The notes beneath the pieces were generated by a model. It had not been told where the DNA came from, did not search any database, and worked only from the letters and a program-made list of their open reading frames with translations. A stretch of DNA of 64,000 bases. It comes from Neospora caninum Liverpool (Eukaryota; Apicomplexa; Conoidasida; Eucoccidiorida; Sarcocystidae). Positions 1 through 13,728 of this stretch are shown one piece after another. A program made the translations under genes and the position numbers. How positions within the stretch are numbered: position 1 is the stretch's first letter; each line of letters opens with the position of its first letter. The stretch covers positions 1,364,001 to 1,428,000 of the forward strand of contig NC_018388.1 in the NCBI RefSeq assembly GCF_000208865.1, in the 5' to 3' direction.

Positions 1-122
1 GAGTGGTAGTGCAAAAGTCGAGAAGCTCATAACCACTCTGTAACCTGCAGTCAACGCGCACCAAATGGAGGATGCCCGTTCTGTGTTCGCGTGCTTTTCT
101 GGCTTCACTTGCCTAATTACAG

Positions 123-1085
123 AGATCTTTACGCCAAGATTCTCCAAGGGGATTTTCCACTGAGCATGCATCTCTCCGACGCCGCCCAACAGCTCTTGTG
201 TGGCATGCTCACGCTTCAACCTGTCGACCGTCTAACAATCGAGGAGATTCTCTGTCACCCCTGGTAAGCGTTTTTCGGGCAAATCCGCAGCAGCTACCTT
301 CCGATGCATGAAGACACCTGCCTGCTGTTACTCGGTATCGCCTCCCCTCATGAGCGCCTCCCAAGGCTCGTGGACGCTGTTGGCTGTTGCGTTCAGGCTC
401 ACAGAGCAGGCAAACTGAAGCGAGGCCTGATTCTGGCTCATAGGCCTTATCTGAACCACCTACGCCAAAACTCAAACACAAAATGAAGCAAAACCTAAAA
501 TGTGACTGTGCACGGACTAACATGGCTCTTCTGAGAGAACGGGGATTATGTACTGAAGAACAGGAGACAGGAATCGTTCCGCAAGAAAATTTTTTGCCGG
601 ACAGGATGCCCTCACATGTCTGCGTTTTCAGCGCACTCTATCGGGCAAAGTGGTTATCAGGTGATTCGTTCTGGGCTCCTGGCTAGTAGTAAACCGGCTG
701 CTGGAGAATGCTCGACCTTCTCTGCTGCACTAAAGCAGTAACACAAGAATATCGGATTCCCGCTAGCAGGCAAAGACGCAGGTTTTTTGAAGATTACACC
801 CAGGCGGCTGCGGCTATTCTTCAGGGTGTGGCATTTTCGCGAAGAATGGTGTCTAGGTTTATTGGAAGCCTAGCCGCCACAGTATCGCAACAATCGCAAA
901 TGCAGTTGCATGTTTCCATTGTGTGTAGAACGTTTATCCGTCATTTCAAACGTATCCTGCGGTGGGACTTCTTTTCCACTCTGTGGAATCCGTCGTGTCA
1001 ACGAGATGCCTCTCTGCAAGAGATGCGTGGTTTCTTACTGCAGTTTGCTGTTCAGCGTTATACCCATAACTGTAGTGAACGGTAA
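123..1085 (+). CDS. Protein kinase, CAMK/AMPK-like, 3' exons (5' part outside window)
   Basis: An exon at 123-263 encodes the last kinase subdomains: DLYAKILQGDFPLS, then LSDAAQQLLCGML, then PVDRLTIEEILCHPW. This is the subdomain X-XI pattern of SNF1/AMPK and other CAMK-like Ser/Thr kinases, where the conserved Arg of PxxR and the HPW end the fold. The acceptor is the AG at 121-122. The donor GTAAGC at 264 splits the Trp codon, and an acceptor ending at 781 restores it and continues as FFEDYTQAAAAILQ, a normal post-HPW sequence. The frame then stays open to a TAA at 1083-1085. A good GTAAGTG donor sits at 1081, so there may be further exons. The ATP site and catalytic loop lie outside the window, so substrate and exact subfamily cannot be named. 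The domain is clear; the tail is tentative. Confidence 0.72.
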
Positions 1086-2165
1086 GTGATAACTTACGAA
1101 AGATCCAAAGCGCGGCGCATGTCATTTGAAGTGGTCAATGTAATGGATGCACACTTTGCTCGTTTTCAAGGTTTGTACGGTAAACTCCAGATTGGCTCAT
1201 TAAAAAACTTCCGCAGCATCCGCAGGACTTTTGCTCTTCGCCTGGCTAGGTGTATATGGCCAAAAGAATCACGTTTTGCAGTCGCCGGCCTTGGAGAGCT
1301 ACCCGGGCGACTACATACTGACATGTTCACCAAAAGTGCCGTCTTGAGCCAGACAACTATTGCGCCTTGTGATCAGCTGCGACGGTTCATCCGTGTCCTA
1401 CAGAAGCAGACTAACACCTATGTTTTGCTGGAACACTCAAATCCTAGGTGTAAAAGAGAGCCACGAATCCGTCTCCCACAAAGCCACCAACATAATGTAT
1501 TCCCACCGCCCTACACATCATCCTACACGCATACACATACAATCATGTGTTTCTTTGGATGTCCATATGCAATTTTTAAGAGTTTCACATACGAAGCATA
1601 TGCCCGCAACTCCACCCTAAACGTCACTATCCCTGAGTCGCTCCCACGTTACGACATGTATTTGTGCGGAGAGACGTTAGTTCATTGCACCTGTCCTTCC
1701 CTACACATAATTTGTATCTATGCTGTCTGTGTGAAACCTCCGTCCTTCCGTCGCCTCCCTCGCCTTTCGCCGTCCTCGTGAATTATCGAGCAGGACACTA
1801 CTGGAACGTCTGAATTTGCTGGCCCTCATCTTCGATAGTTTCTAGAAATTCTTCCTGTGTCTTGCGTCTGTTCCTTTTCCTCATCCATGTTCTTCCATCG
1901 CAGATATGCCAGCGCACCAGCCTTTGATTTTCGTGATCTCGTCCAACGCACGTGCACATTCGTATTCGTCTTCTCCATTTCTCTCGCCTCTCTGTCAAAA
2001 CAGAGATACGCCCGGCCCGCTGATATCTTCCGCCCTGCTCTTGAACCCCTCAGGTTCCGCTCTATCTGTTTCCCCTGACCGCTTGTCCCCCTGGCAATTC
2101 CATGTATGCGCTCCCTTTCTTTTGCTTCATGTCCTCGCTTCCGCTCGTATGATCTTCCACTTCCT
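1086..2165. other. Intergenic, tail of kinase gene and 3' flank of glycyl-tRNA synthetase
   Basis: No convincing exon seen. A 231-codon open frame at 1086-1781 has no recognisable motif and turns into low-complexity CACACA-type sequence. It could hold a last kinase exon or UTR. Confidence 0.4.
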
Positions 2166-5100
2166 TCACTGGCGTGGGATCGAGCCATCCCCGCAGGGCT
2201 CTGACAACCTGCAACAGAAGTCTCGAAACCGAAGTGCCGTGCGCTCCTTTAGAAACCTTTCTGTCTCTGCCAACTGTAGTCTACGCTGTTCAGCCGAATT
2301 TCGCCAGCGGACGGTCACAGTGCCGTCCTTCAGTGATGTCCCGTCGATAGTGAAGCAAAATGGAATTCCCAGCTCGTCCGCGCGCCGGTATCTGAAGGGG
2401 CCGAAAGGTGGAGGGGGAGAGAGTGTGCCCAAGAAAAACGCGACAGAAAGGGAAAGGTAAGAGAGACAAACGAAGTGTCGCACACAGCAGGATTGGATAA
2501 CGAAAAAGGGGAGGACCAGACAAAAACGCGGCGGAGTCATGTGACAGAGAGGCAGTACACCTGCGATGCACAACCTTTGCATACTGGATTGGCATGCAGC
2601 CAGCCGAGTGCAATACTCCGAGATATATTCATCAACTGCAGTTTCACTCTAGCGCGTTGTTACACTCGGCAAAAAAGATGGCGCCGACCAGTTTTGCCAG
2701 CATAATGAACCAGAGAAAAGACGTTCCTGTTACAGAAAATGACCGTCCATCCGAGAGTTCGCCGCCTGACGTCTGTATTGGAGATACAGGGGACGCGCCA
2801 TCTTTTATCCACAAATGGACACGCCTCATGCTTTGCCGGTGTGCACCTCCTTGGCTGCAAAATGCCAGTTACGGGAGTCAAGTTTCCGCAGCTTGTAAGA
2901 GGCGATTAAGGGCAGACTTATCCACGGCGATCCGTTTGTCCATGTTTCTCTTTGCGTTTTCGTTCACGTAACACGCAGTAACAGAGAGGGCCGCTTTCGT
3001 TTTGTTCCAGGATTCTGGTACAAGTGTCCTGTCCTCACCGTCTTCCAATCGATGCAGAGGAGAAATCCCACAAGACGCTGAACCCCTTCTCGCGTAGCCA
3101 CTGGCAGAGGCTTCGAGCTGAGAGTCACCCAGTGGCAAGGAAAAGGCAACCGGAAAGCAGTCGTGTATTTAAGAGAGCGAGAAAGGAAGCGAAGAGATAA
3201 AACATCCTAGGAAAAAAGTCTAGGCAGCGGAGAGAAACAGCGAGAAGCGGCAATGACGATTAAGGAACGGGGGAAACCAAGGTCACACGGAGAGTTTGGA
3301 GACCTAACATGGCGCAACGCCGACGAAAACCAAGGCAAGAGATCGATAGACGAAATACGGAGCGAGGAAGGCGCGGAAAGAAGAAAAGAAAACGGAGGGG
3401 CTAAGCGCCACACAGAGACGGTTTTCAGAGTGGCCTTCTGCCGGTTCGAGCCCGTTCCGGGGCCGCGTTCCTGCTTCGTGCCTTTCGAGATCGCAGGTGT
3501 TTTCTCTTACCTTGTGCCGTCAATGTGGGCATGTTTGTGACGACTGGAAAAACTGCAGCTTGGAAGGGGGCCTGAGCAGCAAAAAACCGCAGAGAGACAG
3601 AGACAGACCAACTTGAGTGCTCGTCCGGACGTGCTCGCACAAAAGGACAGACAAACAGAGAGATCCTACAAAGCGAAGGCAAAACGGTCCCACCGCCGCT
3701 GACCCCACGGCAGCCATCAGCCTTAGAGAAGGGGAACAGGCGAGGGAGAGGGCAAAAACTGGAAATGAAGGAACACAACAGACAAAGCGAGACAGAAAGA
3801 CGGGGCAGAGCGTGAAAACGAGAGGGTGCAAGGCAGTGCAAATGAGGGAGAACGCCGAGGAGACAAAAGTTTCTCTGAAATATACGTTTTATCGTTCTCG
3901 CATTCTCTAATTTTGTTATTTCCGTTCCTCCATCTGAAAACGCCTGCAGTGCCAAATCGCGATCGTGCCTCTTACCAATGCAGGATGAACATTGAGGAAT
4001 GTGCGCGACTTGCCGTCAACGGTATCTCTAACGAACGAAGATGCCAATAGGGCAAGCAACAGCCTGACGACACAGGGGACAGGACAGAGAGGAAAAAACA
4101 CTCGAGGAAAAGGCGAATACTTGTCTATTTGTTCATGCACATCTCTGCCTAAAGGAATCCGCTTCTATCTGGCTACCGACAGGCCCGAGATGAGCACATT
4201 ATCTCTGGAACTGTCGCCCTCTGTCTTGCCCTCTCCCTCTCTAGAACTAAACACGTATGTACGTGACAGGGATGTCTTTTACCAGATATCTTCCTACCAA
4301 TCCATTTTCAGTCACACACAGACTCCTTGCCTACGCTGAGCTGTCTATTGACATACAGGTCTGCCAGTGCCTGCATTGCTGCGTATCACCACATCGCACA
4401 CACGAGATGTTTATCCCTATCTCTCGATATATATATATATATATATGGGGAGATGGAAGCTCTTGAGCATTGAGTGGTGCTATGCCTAGATCGGTCGTGT
4501 GCTCCAGACGAATTTAGCTCGACGTTTGGTGAAGGGCGGCGGCGAGAAAAGAGACGAACAAAAATCAATGGAAGAAACGAAAACTGGTTTTGGTGGTGGA
4601 ACGAGCGGCATGCTTGGCTCTCCTCTAAAACCGTCCACGTATTGCTCCGATTCCCTTTCACTACTATCAAAAGGCGAACCTTTCCAGTCCAAGAGAGGGC
4701 TCTATAACGTGAGGCAGGATTCCGGAAGGAGACGAAGACGAAGGTGACGCAGGACAAGCGGACGAAGAAGCCGGTGAAGGCGAGGCGCTGCCACTCTCCG
4801 ATGGGAGGGCCAGGCTCTGCCCAGAGTGCTGAAAGCAAACGCAAGAAGACATATATATATATATCTATTTGCGTCAGCAGAAACACAGATGCATGCGTGA
4901 AAAGGAGACCGTTTCGCCTTCTGTCGTTTTCTTTGCGCGCACAACGTGGTTGGTGTTAACTTCATTTTACGTATTTCGCTTGTGAAGAGTAGGTCGTACC
5001 TGCTGATGAGATCTCAGATCATAGTCTCCGCGAAGCGCGAGACCGCAAAGCTCTGCGTCTCCAAAGGGAAACCGAAAGGAAATGTCGATGCATCTCGAGC

Positions 5101-8100
5101 TGTAGTGAGGCCTGTCGTTCCGGCCCTGCTCGGCGGCGCTGAGAAGGTCCGCCGGGAGGCCTTGAGACACAGAGCCAGAGTGGCAAGGACGGACAGACAC
5201 GGGGATCCATTGTTCCAGGCGCAACAGAACATAAAGCAAGCGTCAAGGTGCTCGGGGACGAGGAAGGGAAAACAAGCAAACTCCACGGCGACGCAGCCGC
5301 GGAAGCAACCACAGACGGCCGATGCTGCTGACACGGCCGGGAGCGAAGACGAGAGAAGACAGAAGACAGACAGGTGAAAGGCACACGATGAGCAAAATGG
5401 AGACGAGGACCACTCCACGATGCGAACGAAAAGGTGAAACACAAGAGGAAAGGAGGAAAGAGCAGAAAAAACCAAAGAGGGTGAAATACCACCTATGCTG
5501 CCAGTTGTAAAAACACGTTTCCACTGATTGTCCTTCTCTCCGTTCCTGGTTTTCCCTTTTCGTTTTTCGCGTGTGGTGCATGAATGCCTTCCAACAGCGG
5601 AACGCACCGATAGCAGCGAAGAAACGCGCCAGCTCGTAGATCCACGCGTTGAGCACCTGAAGGCTGTCTGTTTTTTTCGCGTCGATGAAGTACCTGACGA
5701 AACGAAAAAACGAAGAGTCACAAGCATGAAAAGAACAATAGAACTTGGATCCTGTAAAAAAAGACATTCCAGATCTACACGAGTAGTCCAGATACTTTTG
5801 TGGCGAGTGGCGAGGCCTGGAAACCCCATTGGGCCAGGGCTTGAGACAGAGGCCAGGGACGGGAAAGCACCACCGTTTCGAGACACGACGGGAAAAAAGA
5901 AGGAAAACGTACTCGATCTCAAATTGACGGAATTCTCGGAGGCGGAACAGGAACCGCGAGGAAGAGATCAACTCGTTTCGCCACGCGCGACCTTCCTGGG
6001 CGATGCCAAAAGGCAGCGAAGGGGCGAGGAACGGCGGAAGAAGATTCCGATACGCAATGAGCATTCCCTGAAGGCAGGCGAAGAAACAAGCAGTGCAATA
6101 ACAGAGACAGAGCAGCAGGCGCATGCCGCAAGGTATCCGACGGCGAAGAAGGAACGAAGAAGAATGAGCAAGGAAGAGGCGGGAAAGAAAAGCGGAAGGC
6201 AAGAGCACGGGAAGACACCCGGCGGACGATCGCTGCGATAAACAAGGAGAGCTGGCCAAAGCGAAGAAACGATTCGGTCCGAAATGAAAGGCACAGCCTA
6301 TCACGTAAATGGAACGAGAGAGTGAACACTGTACCCGGCGGCCACACAACCACCGGAAACGCCCCCGCAAAAAATGAAAAACGCACTCGGACGAAGGAAA
6401 CCAATCAAAGGGACGGATTGCCACGGGGAGACTGCCCAGCAACATGCGGGGAAACACAAGAGATCTATCGGGAAATCCCAAAATGAGGGCGGCAGAAACA
6501 CGATTATCCACGGGAAGAGAAACGCAATGCCAAGACAGCAAGAGAGAGTTGAAGGCGTCGAAGAAACCAAACAGATGAACAGGAAGCCGCCAACACCCGA
6601 TGGTGTTCTCCCTCGAGATTTCGCTCATCCTGTTTCCCCACAGTTGTCGTTGAAAAAAGATTTGGGCTTTTGCTCTGGTTGCTAACCTGAGCAGTTTCCG
6701 GTCTAAAGATCCCCGCATTCTCTTCCGCGTCTGCGACGTTAGCAGAATCGCGTTCCTTGCCTCTTCCGGATCGAGTTTGCCCATCGCCTCGCTCTCCTCG
6801 TTCGGCGTGTTCTCCCGTTTGCTCTCCCTGTTGTTCTCTCTCTTGTTCTCCTTCTTCCCTTCCGTTTTCTTCCGCGGAGGCGCTGCAGCGCGATAGGCGA
6901 GTCTGGAGCATCAAGTTCCGGCGGAAGGGAGTTGACAGAGCCCCGATGCGGCCTGCGAAGATCGGAAAGATCCGGACACCGTCCAACCGCGTTGCACGGC
7001 ACGTTCCTTCTCGCTGACACCTCGCCGATCCTCGCGCGTGCCTTGGGTGTCTCGATTGGCAGAGAGACGCCTTCACTCACTCGCACGGGCTGCGCCATTT
7101 CTTCCTTCGTCTCGGGCGCCTGTCGCCTTTGATGAAGACGCGCCCTCGCACACCTTCCAGCGAGACGAAGGCTGTTTCGGAAGTTCTCCTACTTTGTCGT
7201 GCAGAGACAACCCTTGGCTCCGCTCGTGAGGGCAATCTGGCAACTTGGCTGCTCTAGCTCTCTTTGGATGTTTTCGAAGATACACTCTGCCTCGCGTCTG
7301 TGCTTTCGTCTCCGCCCGCTGCCAAGGCTTCTTGCTTTATCCGTTGCGCATACCATAGGCTGAAACGCTGATCGAGGTGATGCGTGTTGTCACTGGACGC
7401 GACAACGCAGAGTGAGGCAGATGCACAGCACCAGTGGAGCAGGACACACGCGACGGGACGACGGTGAAGCACACATTACAAAGGAGGCAGAGACAGAGCC
7501 GCAAGAGGAGCGAGGGTTTGCATGTGGGTGGCGCTTACCTGTTACGGGCGAGGGAAGGTTGGGAAAGAGCTCGGGAGGAGCCTGAGGCGCACAAACCGGC
7601 GGCAGCATCTCGGCTCGAATGGAGAAACGGCAGCCACAGAAGACACGGACCGCAGAGCTGCAGATGCGAATCCCCGCAACGAGACAGAACGAGGGGACAA
7701 ATGCATATTGGGGGAAAAAACAAACACGATAAGAGAGCGTGGACCACATTCCGACATCAAACGACCGAGGCAAACACTGGGAAGAAGGGCAAACCTTGCG
7801 TAGCGACGCACCTCCGTTAGAGGTCGCCACGAGGAAACCTGGCCATTGGCGGGAGCGAGGTCTTCTCCTTTTGTTCCTCCGTCTCGCCCCCGTGGCGGGT
7901 CCTCCATTTTCCGGCTGGCGTCTCCTTCCGCGCCTTCGCGTCTTCTTGCAGATCCATTTCCTGCCTCGACTTGCTGAAGACGCGTCGCCGATTGATGGCA
8001 GACTTCGAAGAGCTTGCCCGATCCGTTGGAAAGCTTCTCGCGATACGCCAGCGAGTCCGTTCTGACAGAACGTAGGAATACCGCCAGGCACCGCAAGCAA

Positions 8101-10620
8101 ATGTGCGAGCGTGAAGCCAGTACCCTTTGCATGCGACCAGCGCGGGAACCAACGACATTTTTAGGTTCAGCCGCTCGGCCGGCTTCCCGGTGTATCTCAG
8201 CTAACGCGCGAGTCTACCTAGCTCGACATATTTTTCCACGATCCACACATGTGCTGTCGCATTGAGAGGAACACAGTATGGAGACTGCGAAGCCATTTAC
8301 CACGACTTCACCTGCACCCATATTTGCATACATATATATATATATATATATACATACATATATATGTATGTATGCGATAGAGTGAGAATCTCTCTATCAA
8401 TAATTTGTGATGCCCATGAGACGTTTTCGCTTATTTTTTTTGGTCGGTCGCTTTCTCGTCGCCTGCCGAGGTCAAGGTCCAGTTTGTTAACTCTGTCTGC
8501 GTCGCAATGCGCCCTCTCACCTGAACACCTGTCCGGTGTCTGTACACCGCACAAGCGAATCAACAAAGTGGCGCGTGTGGCCGCTAGCTGCCCAGACAGC
8601 TGCAGGTCCCAGACAAGCAGTTTCGACGGCAAAGATGGGCCCCCAGCGCGGGTTAAACTCGATTTCCTCTCCTTGCCCCGTGTGCGCCTCGTCTGTCCGT
8701 CCGCCGTCCTCGCGCGTCGGCTCGCCGACACCGCAGTCGCCAGCTCTGCGCCTCGCCGTGTCTGTGTCTGTCTCGACTGTCGCATCCTGGGGCCTCCCCA
8801 ATCGTGCTTCGCTTTCTCTGGTCTCCCCCGACGTCTGCCTGTGCGTCAGGCTCTCCTCCGTCTTTTCCTCCGCACCTACGCGGCGTCGGCGGCACCGAAA
8901 GCACGGAAGCGAGACAGCTAGCGAGTCGCGAGGGGGGATTTGCGAGAGAAGAAGAGGCAGAACCGTGCCGGCTGTTCCTCGCCCGTTTTGCGCCTCTGTT
9001 GGGGGCAGCGAAGCCCGCTCTTCAAAAAGCGAATAGGGGGCGTCCTCGCATGCGTCGCGGAGAAAAAAGGACCTCACGGCGCGACGGAGATTCTGAAGCA
9101 TCAGGTGGCCGACGGCGCCGAAGTCGACCATCCCCTTGAGGCCTCCGTACAGCTCGGCAGCCTGAGAGAAGGGAGCGGGAAAAATGGAGCAATGTGAAGG
9201 TGGAAGAAGCGGAAGCGACAAAAACACACGAATGGATAAGAAGAGTCAGACACGACGGCGAGAAAATGAACATCCGCTGCGAGAGGCGAGACAAATCGCC
9301 ACGAGGCTGGACGCTGAAGGAAGAAAGTTGACGCGAATAATGGCGAGAGGACGTCAGACGGCTACTCGACACGGACGAGCCGACACAGAGTGGCAAGGAA
9401 GCGCGGCAGGCAGAGGCAACCCCGGCAGCAAAAGGTGCGAAGACCCCTATTCAGGGGAATCAAGAGACACAACTTTTTATTTCGGCTGCGGAGGCTGCCA
9501 GAAACGAGGCAGAATCGGAATTGAGGTAGACGAAGAACGAAACCCCTAGCGAACTGGACTGAAGACGAAATGGACGGACAGCAACGGGACACGAACCGCA
9601 AATGAAGCTCTAAGCTGGGGCAAACACGATCATCTTAGCGACGGCCTGTAACCGCACCAGACGAACTGGGATTGGGTAAAGCAAGACATGCCAAAAGGCG
9701 TCGCGTACCGGCACAACAACGCTGTGGTCTCTACAGAAGGCCTTCAGGTCTTGCAGCGAAGGCTGGAGTCTTCGCGCAGGTTCGACCGGTCCGTGGAAAA
9801 CGGCGAAGTTCCTGTCGGCTGGCAAGGAACTGTGGCGAGTCGCGCGAGAAGCTTGTGTGGTCTGAGTTTCTGCTTTCGTCTGCTTTAAGGGGTATTCACC
9901 CGACGTCTCGTCGGGTGTATTGTCTTCACCTCGCCCTAGAAGCCTGTCTGTTGATCTAGCGAGAGTTCCGCTGGGTCGAGTTTCTGTCGCGGCTCGCCTC
10001 ACTGGGTGCGGGTCCGTTCTTGGCACATGCAGCGCGCCAGAGTGTCGGCTTGGCCTCTCGCGCCAGCTTCTTTCTTTCTCGTCTTCTCCGTCGGCAACTC
10101 GTCCCCTCAGTTCTTGCGCGGGGAAGGACCCGAGAGCTCGGGCTCGCAGAGGAACCGGAGAGAAGGCTGCAACGCCCGCCGCCAAAACCTGTCTCGCGTT
10201 TCCATCTCGAAGACGAGCACAACGCGGAGAGAAAGAAGAAAGAGACGCAGTCGAGGAAAGGGAAGAAAGAGATGCAGGCGAGGGAAAAGAACCGAGACGT
10301 GAAGAAAAGTGGAGAAGAGTAGGAAACGCGAATGCACAGAGAGGCCGAAGAGTGAATTGCAGCGGCGGACGGCTGGGGTGAGTCTTGCCGGAGTCTCCTC
10401 GTGCGCCTGCTCTTGGTGGAACAGAGATTCTTAGCTCGTCGGCCCAGGCTGACGGCGAGGAAAACGTGGGAAATCGCCCTCGCCTAGGTTTCGGAGGAAA
10501 AGAACCGAGTCGAGAAGACGTGCGACTGAGACCAGGCAAGAGGGAGACGGAAGAGAAGGAGAGAACGAGCGCGCAGGACAAACAGCAGACGAAAGAAGAG
10601 AGACGACGTGCACCGACCAT
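2166..10620 (-). CDS. Glycyl-tRNA synthetase, class II, apicoplast-type leader
   Basis: Charges tRNA-Gly with glycine. Thirteen exons in matching phase: 10620-9709, 9161-8521, 8061-7812, 7318-7081, 6952-6687, 6067-5913, 5693-5608, 5160-5000, 4828-4680, 4063-3976, 3571-3511, 3117-3039, 2391-2166 (1103 residues). Landmarks: AELYGGLKGMVDFGAVG (about 306), VWAASGH (about 495), NLMLQT (693), RPETAQ (764-769), FGIAQEGRAWRNEL with LREFRQFEIEYF (motif 2), FPFGDAELCGLALRGDYDL, HVIEPSLGLER (motif 3, ends 952), and the anticodon-binding end SIGRRYRRADELGIPFCFTID. These follow bacterial/eukaryotic alpha2 GlyRS. The chosen ATG (10618-10620) opens a hydrophobic signal-like segment (residues 8-32) followed by a Ser/Arg-rich stretch, the usual apicoplast bipartite leader; targeting is inferred. 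Charged inserts lie at about 530-680 and 700-757. The fourth exon is the least certain, because it has no family motif. Confidence 0.9.
4427..4446. repeat. (TA)n tract
   Basis: Short TA dinucleotide run in an intron of the glycyl-tRNA synthetase gene. A second lies at 4851-4866, just upstream (on the minus strand) of the exon that starts at 4828. Confidence 0.8.
8332..8373. repeat. TA/TACA microsatellite
   Basis: About 40 bases of TA and TACA/TGTA repeats inside the intron between the glycyl-tRNA synthetase exons at 8521-9161 and 7812-8061. Confidence 0.85.
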
Positions 10621-10730
10621 TGTGTTGGACTGTCGCCATTCCAGAGAGAAACCCACGCAAAGGAGGAGGATAGGTGAGACAAGAACAGGAAGAACGCATA
10701 GAAGAAGTGCACTTCGGGTGGGAGAGAGAG

Positions 10731-10770
10731 GGAGAGTGAGGGAGAGTGAGGGAGAGTGAGGGAGAGTGAG
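10731..10770. repeat. 10-bp tandem repeat, 4 copies
   Basis: The unit GGAGAGTGAG is repeated exactly four times, upstream of the glycyl-tRNA synthetase start. Confidence 0.9.
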
Positions 10771-11020
10771 GGAGGGCTGGCAGAAGAAGAAAGACAGGGC
10801 GAGAAAAACGAGAAAGGGGACGGAAGACGAACGGAGAAGCAACAGAGGGGAAGGAGACAGTGCGGAGGAGAGACAAACCGGAAGAAGGGAAGGAAACTTT
10901 GGCAAGAGCGACGAGATGAGGATTGAGACTGAAAAGGCAACAAGGCTACTCAGAGATGGCAGTGACCGGAACAAGCGGTCGTGAGAGAGAGACGGTAACA
11001 GAGAAAGACCGAGAGGGAAA

Positions 11021-11061
11021 CACGAGAGGGAGACACGAGAGGGAGACACGAGAGGGAGACA
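11021..11061. repeat. 13-bp tandem repeat, about 3 copies
   Basis: The unit CACGAGAGGGAGA is repeated about three times in the divergent GlyRS/CstF64 intergenic region. Confidence 0.85.
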
Positions 11062-12078
11062 GGCAGAGGGAGAAGGCGAACAGCGAGAGAACCTGGGTAG
11101 GAATCAAGGCGCGCGCCTCGAACAGTGTGCAGATGCAAGGCCGGGGAGATGCAAGGCCGGGGAGGAAGGGGGAGAAAGATGATGAGGTTTTTCACAAGAC
11201 AAAGGAACGCTCAAAACGAAGGGAAAGAAGATGAAAAAGACCAGAGACAAGACGGAGGGACGACGAAATGCAGAAGCCCGAAAGGGGCTAAAAAGGGCGC
11301 GCAGGACGCAGCCGCGGAGCCGCGACAAACAAGACACGCGGGCGAGTTGCATGCAATTTGAGGCGTTGGCGGATGATGCAAGTCCGCCGTTTAGCACAAC
11401 TGCGAGGAAGCAACAGTCACGAGGAGATTCTCGTTTATTCCTACTCAGCCGGGGGAACGAAAGGTTGTTCTTCTCTTTCATGGGACTCCAACCTACAGAG
11501 GGGGATGAGTTCTTCTTCATCTGACTGAGTGCGCCTTTCGCGCCTCTTTCGTCTCTGCGCGCACAGCCCAGTTTTTCTTCGTTTCTTGCGTCTCTCATTC
11601 GTCCACCGCGAACCCTGCCCGCTTGTTTTTCTTTTTTTTCCGTCCGACAGTCTCGTATCCCCGTTTGTCTCTGTAGCTGCATGCATTTCTCCGCTCCTGC
11701 TGTGCATCCCTCTGTGGAGGTCCGTTTCGTCCCTGACCAGGGACGTCAGTGCATGCACAGTAGCGAGGCGGATTATAACAGGCTGAATTACTGCTGTTGT
11801 TTTCCTTAAATCCAGATTTTATCGCATATGTTTCGCTAAAAACGAATGCGACTTTCAGCCGCCGTCGTCGCCACGCTTGAGTGCCAACACTCCTGAGATA
11901 CGGCCAGAAGCAGCGTCGGCAAAACGGCACCAGCTGGCGTCTCCGAAGAAAAACGGATAGGGAACGACGTCGAAGGAAGGAAAGCGAAGAAGAGAAGGAG
12001 GAGTGGAAGCGGAGAAGAAGGAGAGGAAGAGAGGAAGGAAGAACCTCTGAGTACCGTTTTTTTCTTCCGTTCGCAAGA

Positions 12079-13067
12079 ATGCGAGATGGAAGGGCATCAA
12101 GGAGCCGGGAGGGCTCCTACAACGAGCGATCTTTAGATCGGCCTCGCCCGAAGAGAGTGTTCAGTGAGTCGGATGCTTTCCTTTTTTCGTTCTGTCCATG
12201 ATGCCATGCTGTCATTTTCTGTCAGACATTGCCGCTGTCACAAGAAATGTAAAGTTGAGACGGTCGTTTTTCTCGCCGCTCACGGCGTGGTTGTGTCTGC
12301 TTCGCCTTCTCTCCCGCTCCGGTCGCTTGGCCTTTTTTTCTCTCTCCTCTCACCTTTTTCTCCAAGGTTGATTCTGTGTCTCTCTCCGCCGCGCCTCTGT
12401 CCTAGTCTCTCTGTGTGTCTATCTCTCCCCCTCCGCGACACCGGTTGATCCCTTCTTTCTGTGATGACTTGCATGCAGTTGGCAACCTCCCCGTCGACGT
12501 CACTGATGCAGATCTCCGCCCACTGGTCCAGCAAGCTGGCCCCGTTCGGTCTCTGCAGTAGGCGCCTCGTGTTCGCTTTCGCTTCTCCCTGTCTCCTGTG
12601 TCTCCCTTCTTGTCGCCCTTCCTCATCCGTGTCCTCTCTTCGCGCTTCCCGTGCTCTTCTCCTCTGTACTTCTCTGTCTACTTTCGATGGCTTGACGCGT
12701 TTCCCGCCTTCGGTCGCCTTGCTAGTCGCTACCTCTGTTTGTGGCGCCGCTCGTTTTGCTGAGCGCAGCCCCTCTACTTCTTGGTTTTCCCTCGCGCGCA
12801 ACTCTTCAGTTTTGATTTTCTTCTTCCCTGTCCGTTCCAGCTTCTGCTTCAACCTCTCTTCGCCTTGCGTGCCTCTGTCGGCGGCTCTTCGCAGGATTCG
12901 GAGCTCCAGAGCCACCGGCGGTGGCAGGCCCAAAAGCCTCTTTGCCCACGTCGAATTCGAAAACGAACAAGACTGCGATGCCCTCTTTGCAATTCTCGAC
13001 GCTCGTGTCTTCAGAGGTACCCGAATACACCAGCCTTCTCAACGCCCTTCTTCGGAGGCTCACGATG

Positions 13068-13102
<35 letters not shown>

Positions 13103-13686
13103 GTATATATGTACATATATGTATATATGTATTTATATACTCAAGTAGGGGTCCTTTTATGAGTGTATCTGTTCAGTTCCGCCTGCTGAATCAGTGAAAC
13201 AGCAAGGCACGCGCAGTTCCGTGCTCACGTCCATTTCTTTTTTCGCAGGTCGAACGCTGCGCGTTGAATGGGGAGATGACAAACCGCGTCAGAAGCAGAG
13301 AGGCGATGGCAGTGCTGCTGGAAAGCGCAGTCGAGGCACTGCCTTTCCGTCCGCTTCCGTGGAGAGAGAAAAACCTCTGGACTTTCCAGACGCAAACGGA
13401 GAGCCCCACGGGCCCTCGCCTGTGGGGCGCGGCGATTCCGTAGGCCCCGCCTACGACCGCCGCTTTGCAGGCCAAAGCCGGGGACGGTCGTGCGGACGCG
13501 GGGCGGAAGAAGACGACCGAGGCGGGAGAGGCAGGACGCAGGCGGGAGGCCAGCGACCAGGCGGGAAAGCAGAAGAGGAAGCCGCGTATCCAGGCGACAG
13601 AAACACGGAAGGCGCACTCTTTCACGCCAACGGACTGAAGTTATTTACTGCCGATGGAACCATTACTCCTCAGGCCCTACAGGTAG

Positions 13687-13728
<42 letters not shown>

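Larger units (their letters stand above)
10621..12078. other. Divergent intergenic region, GlyRS (-) and CstF64 (+)
   Basis: Probably contains both promoters. It is purine-rich on the plus strand, with two short minisatellites, and has GCATGCA-containing hexamer blocks near 11348 and 11686. GCATGC-type elements are known in Toxoplasma promoters; function here is inference. No gene seen. Confidence 0.5.

Noticed and set aside
10621..11049. N-terminal extension of the glycyl-tRNA synthetase frame to 11049
   Set aside because: It is Ser/Leu low-complexity sequence from purine repeats; the Met at 10620 gives a sensible signal peptide.
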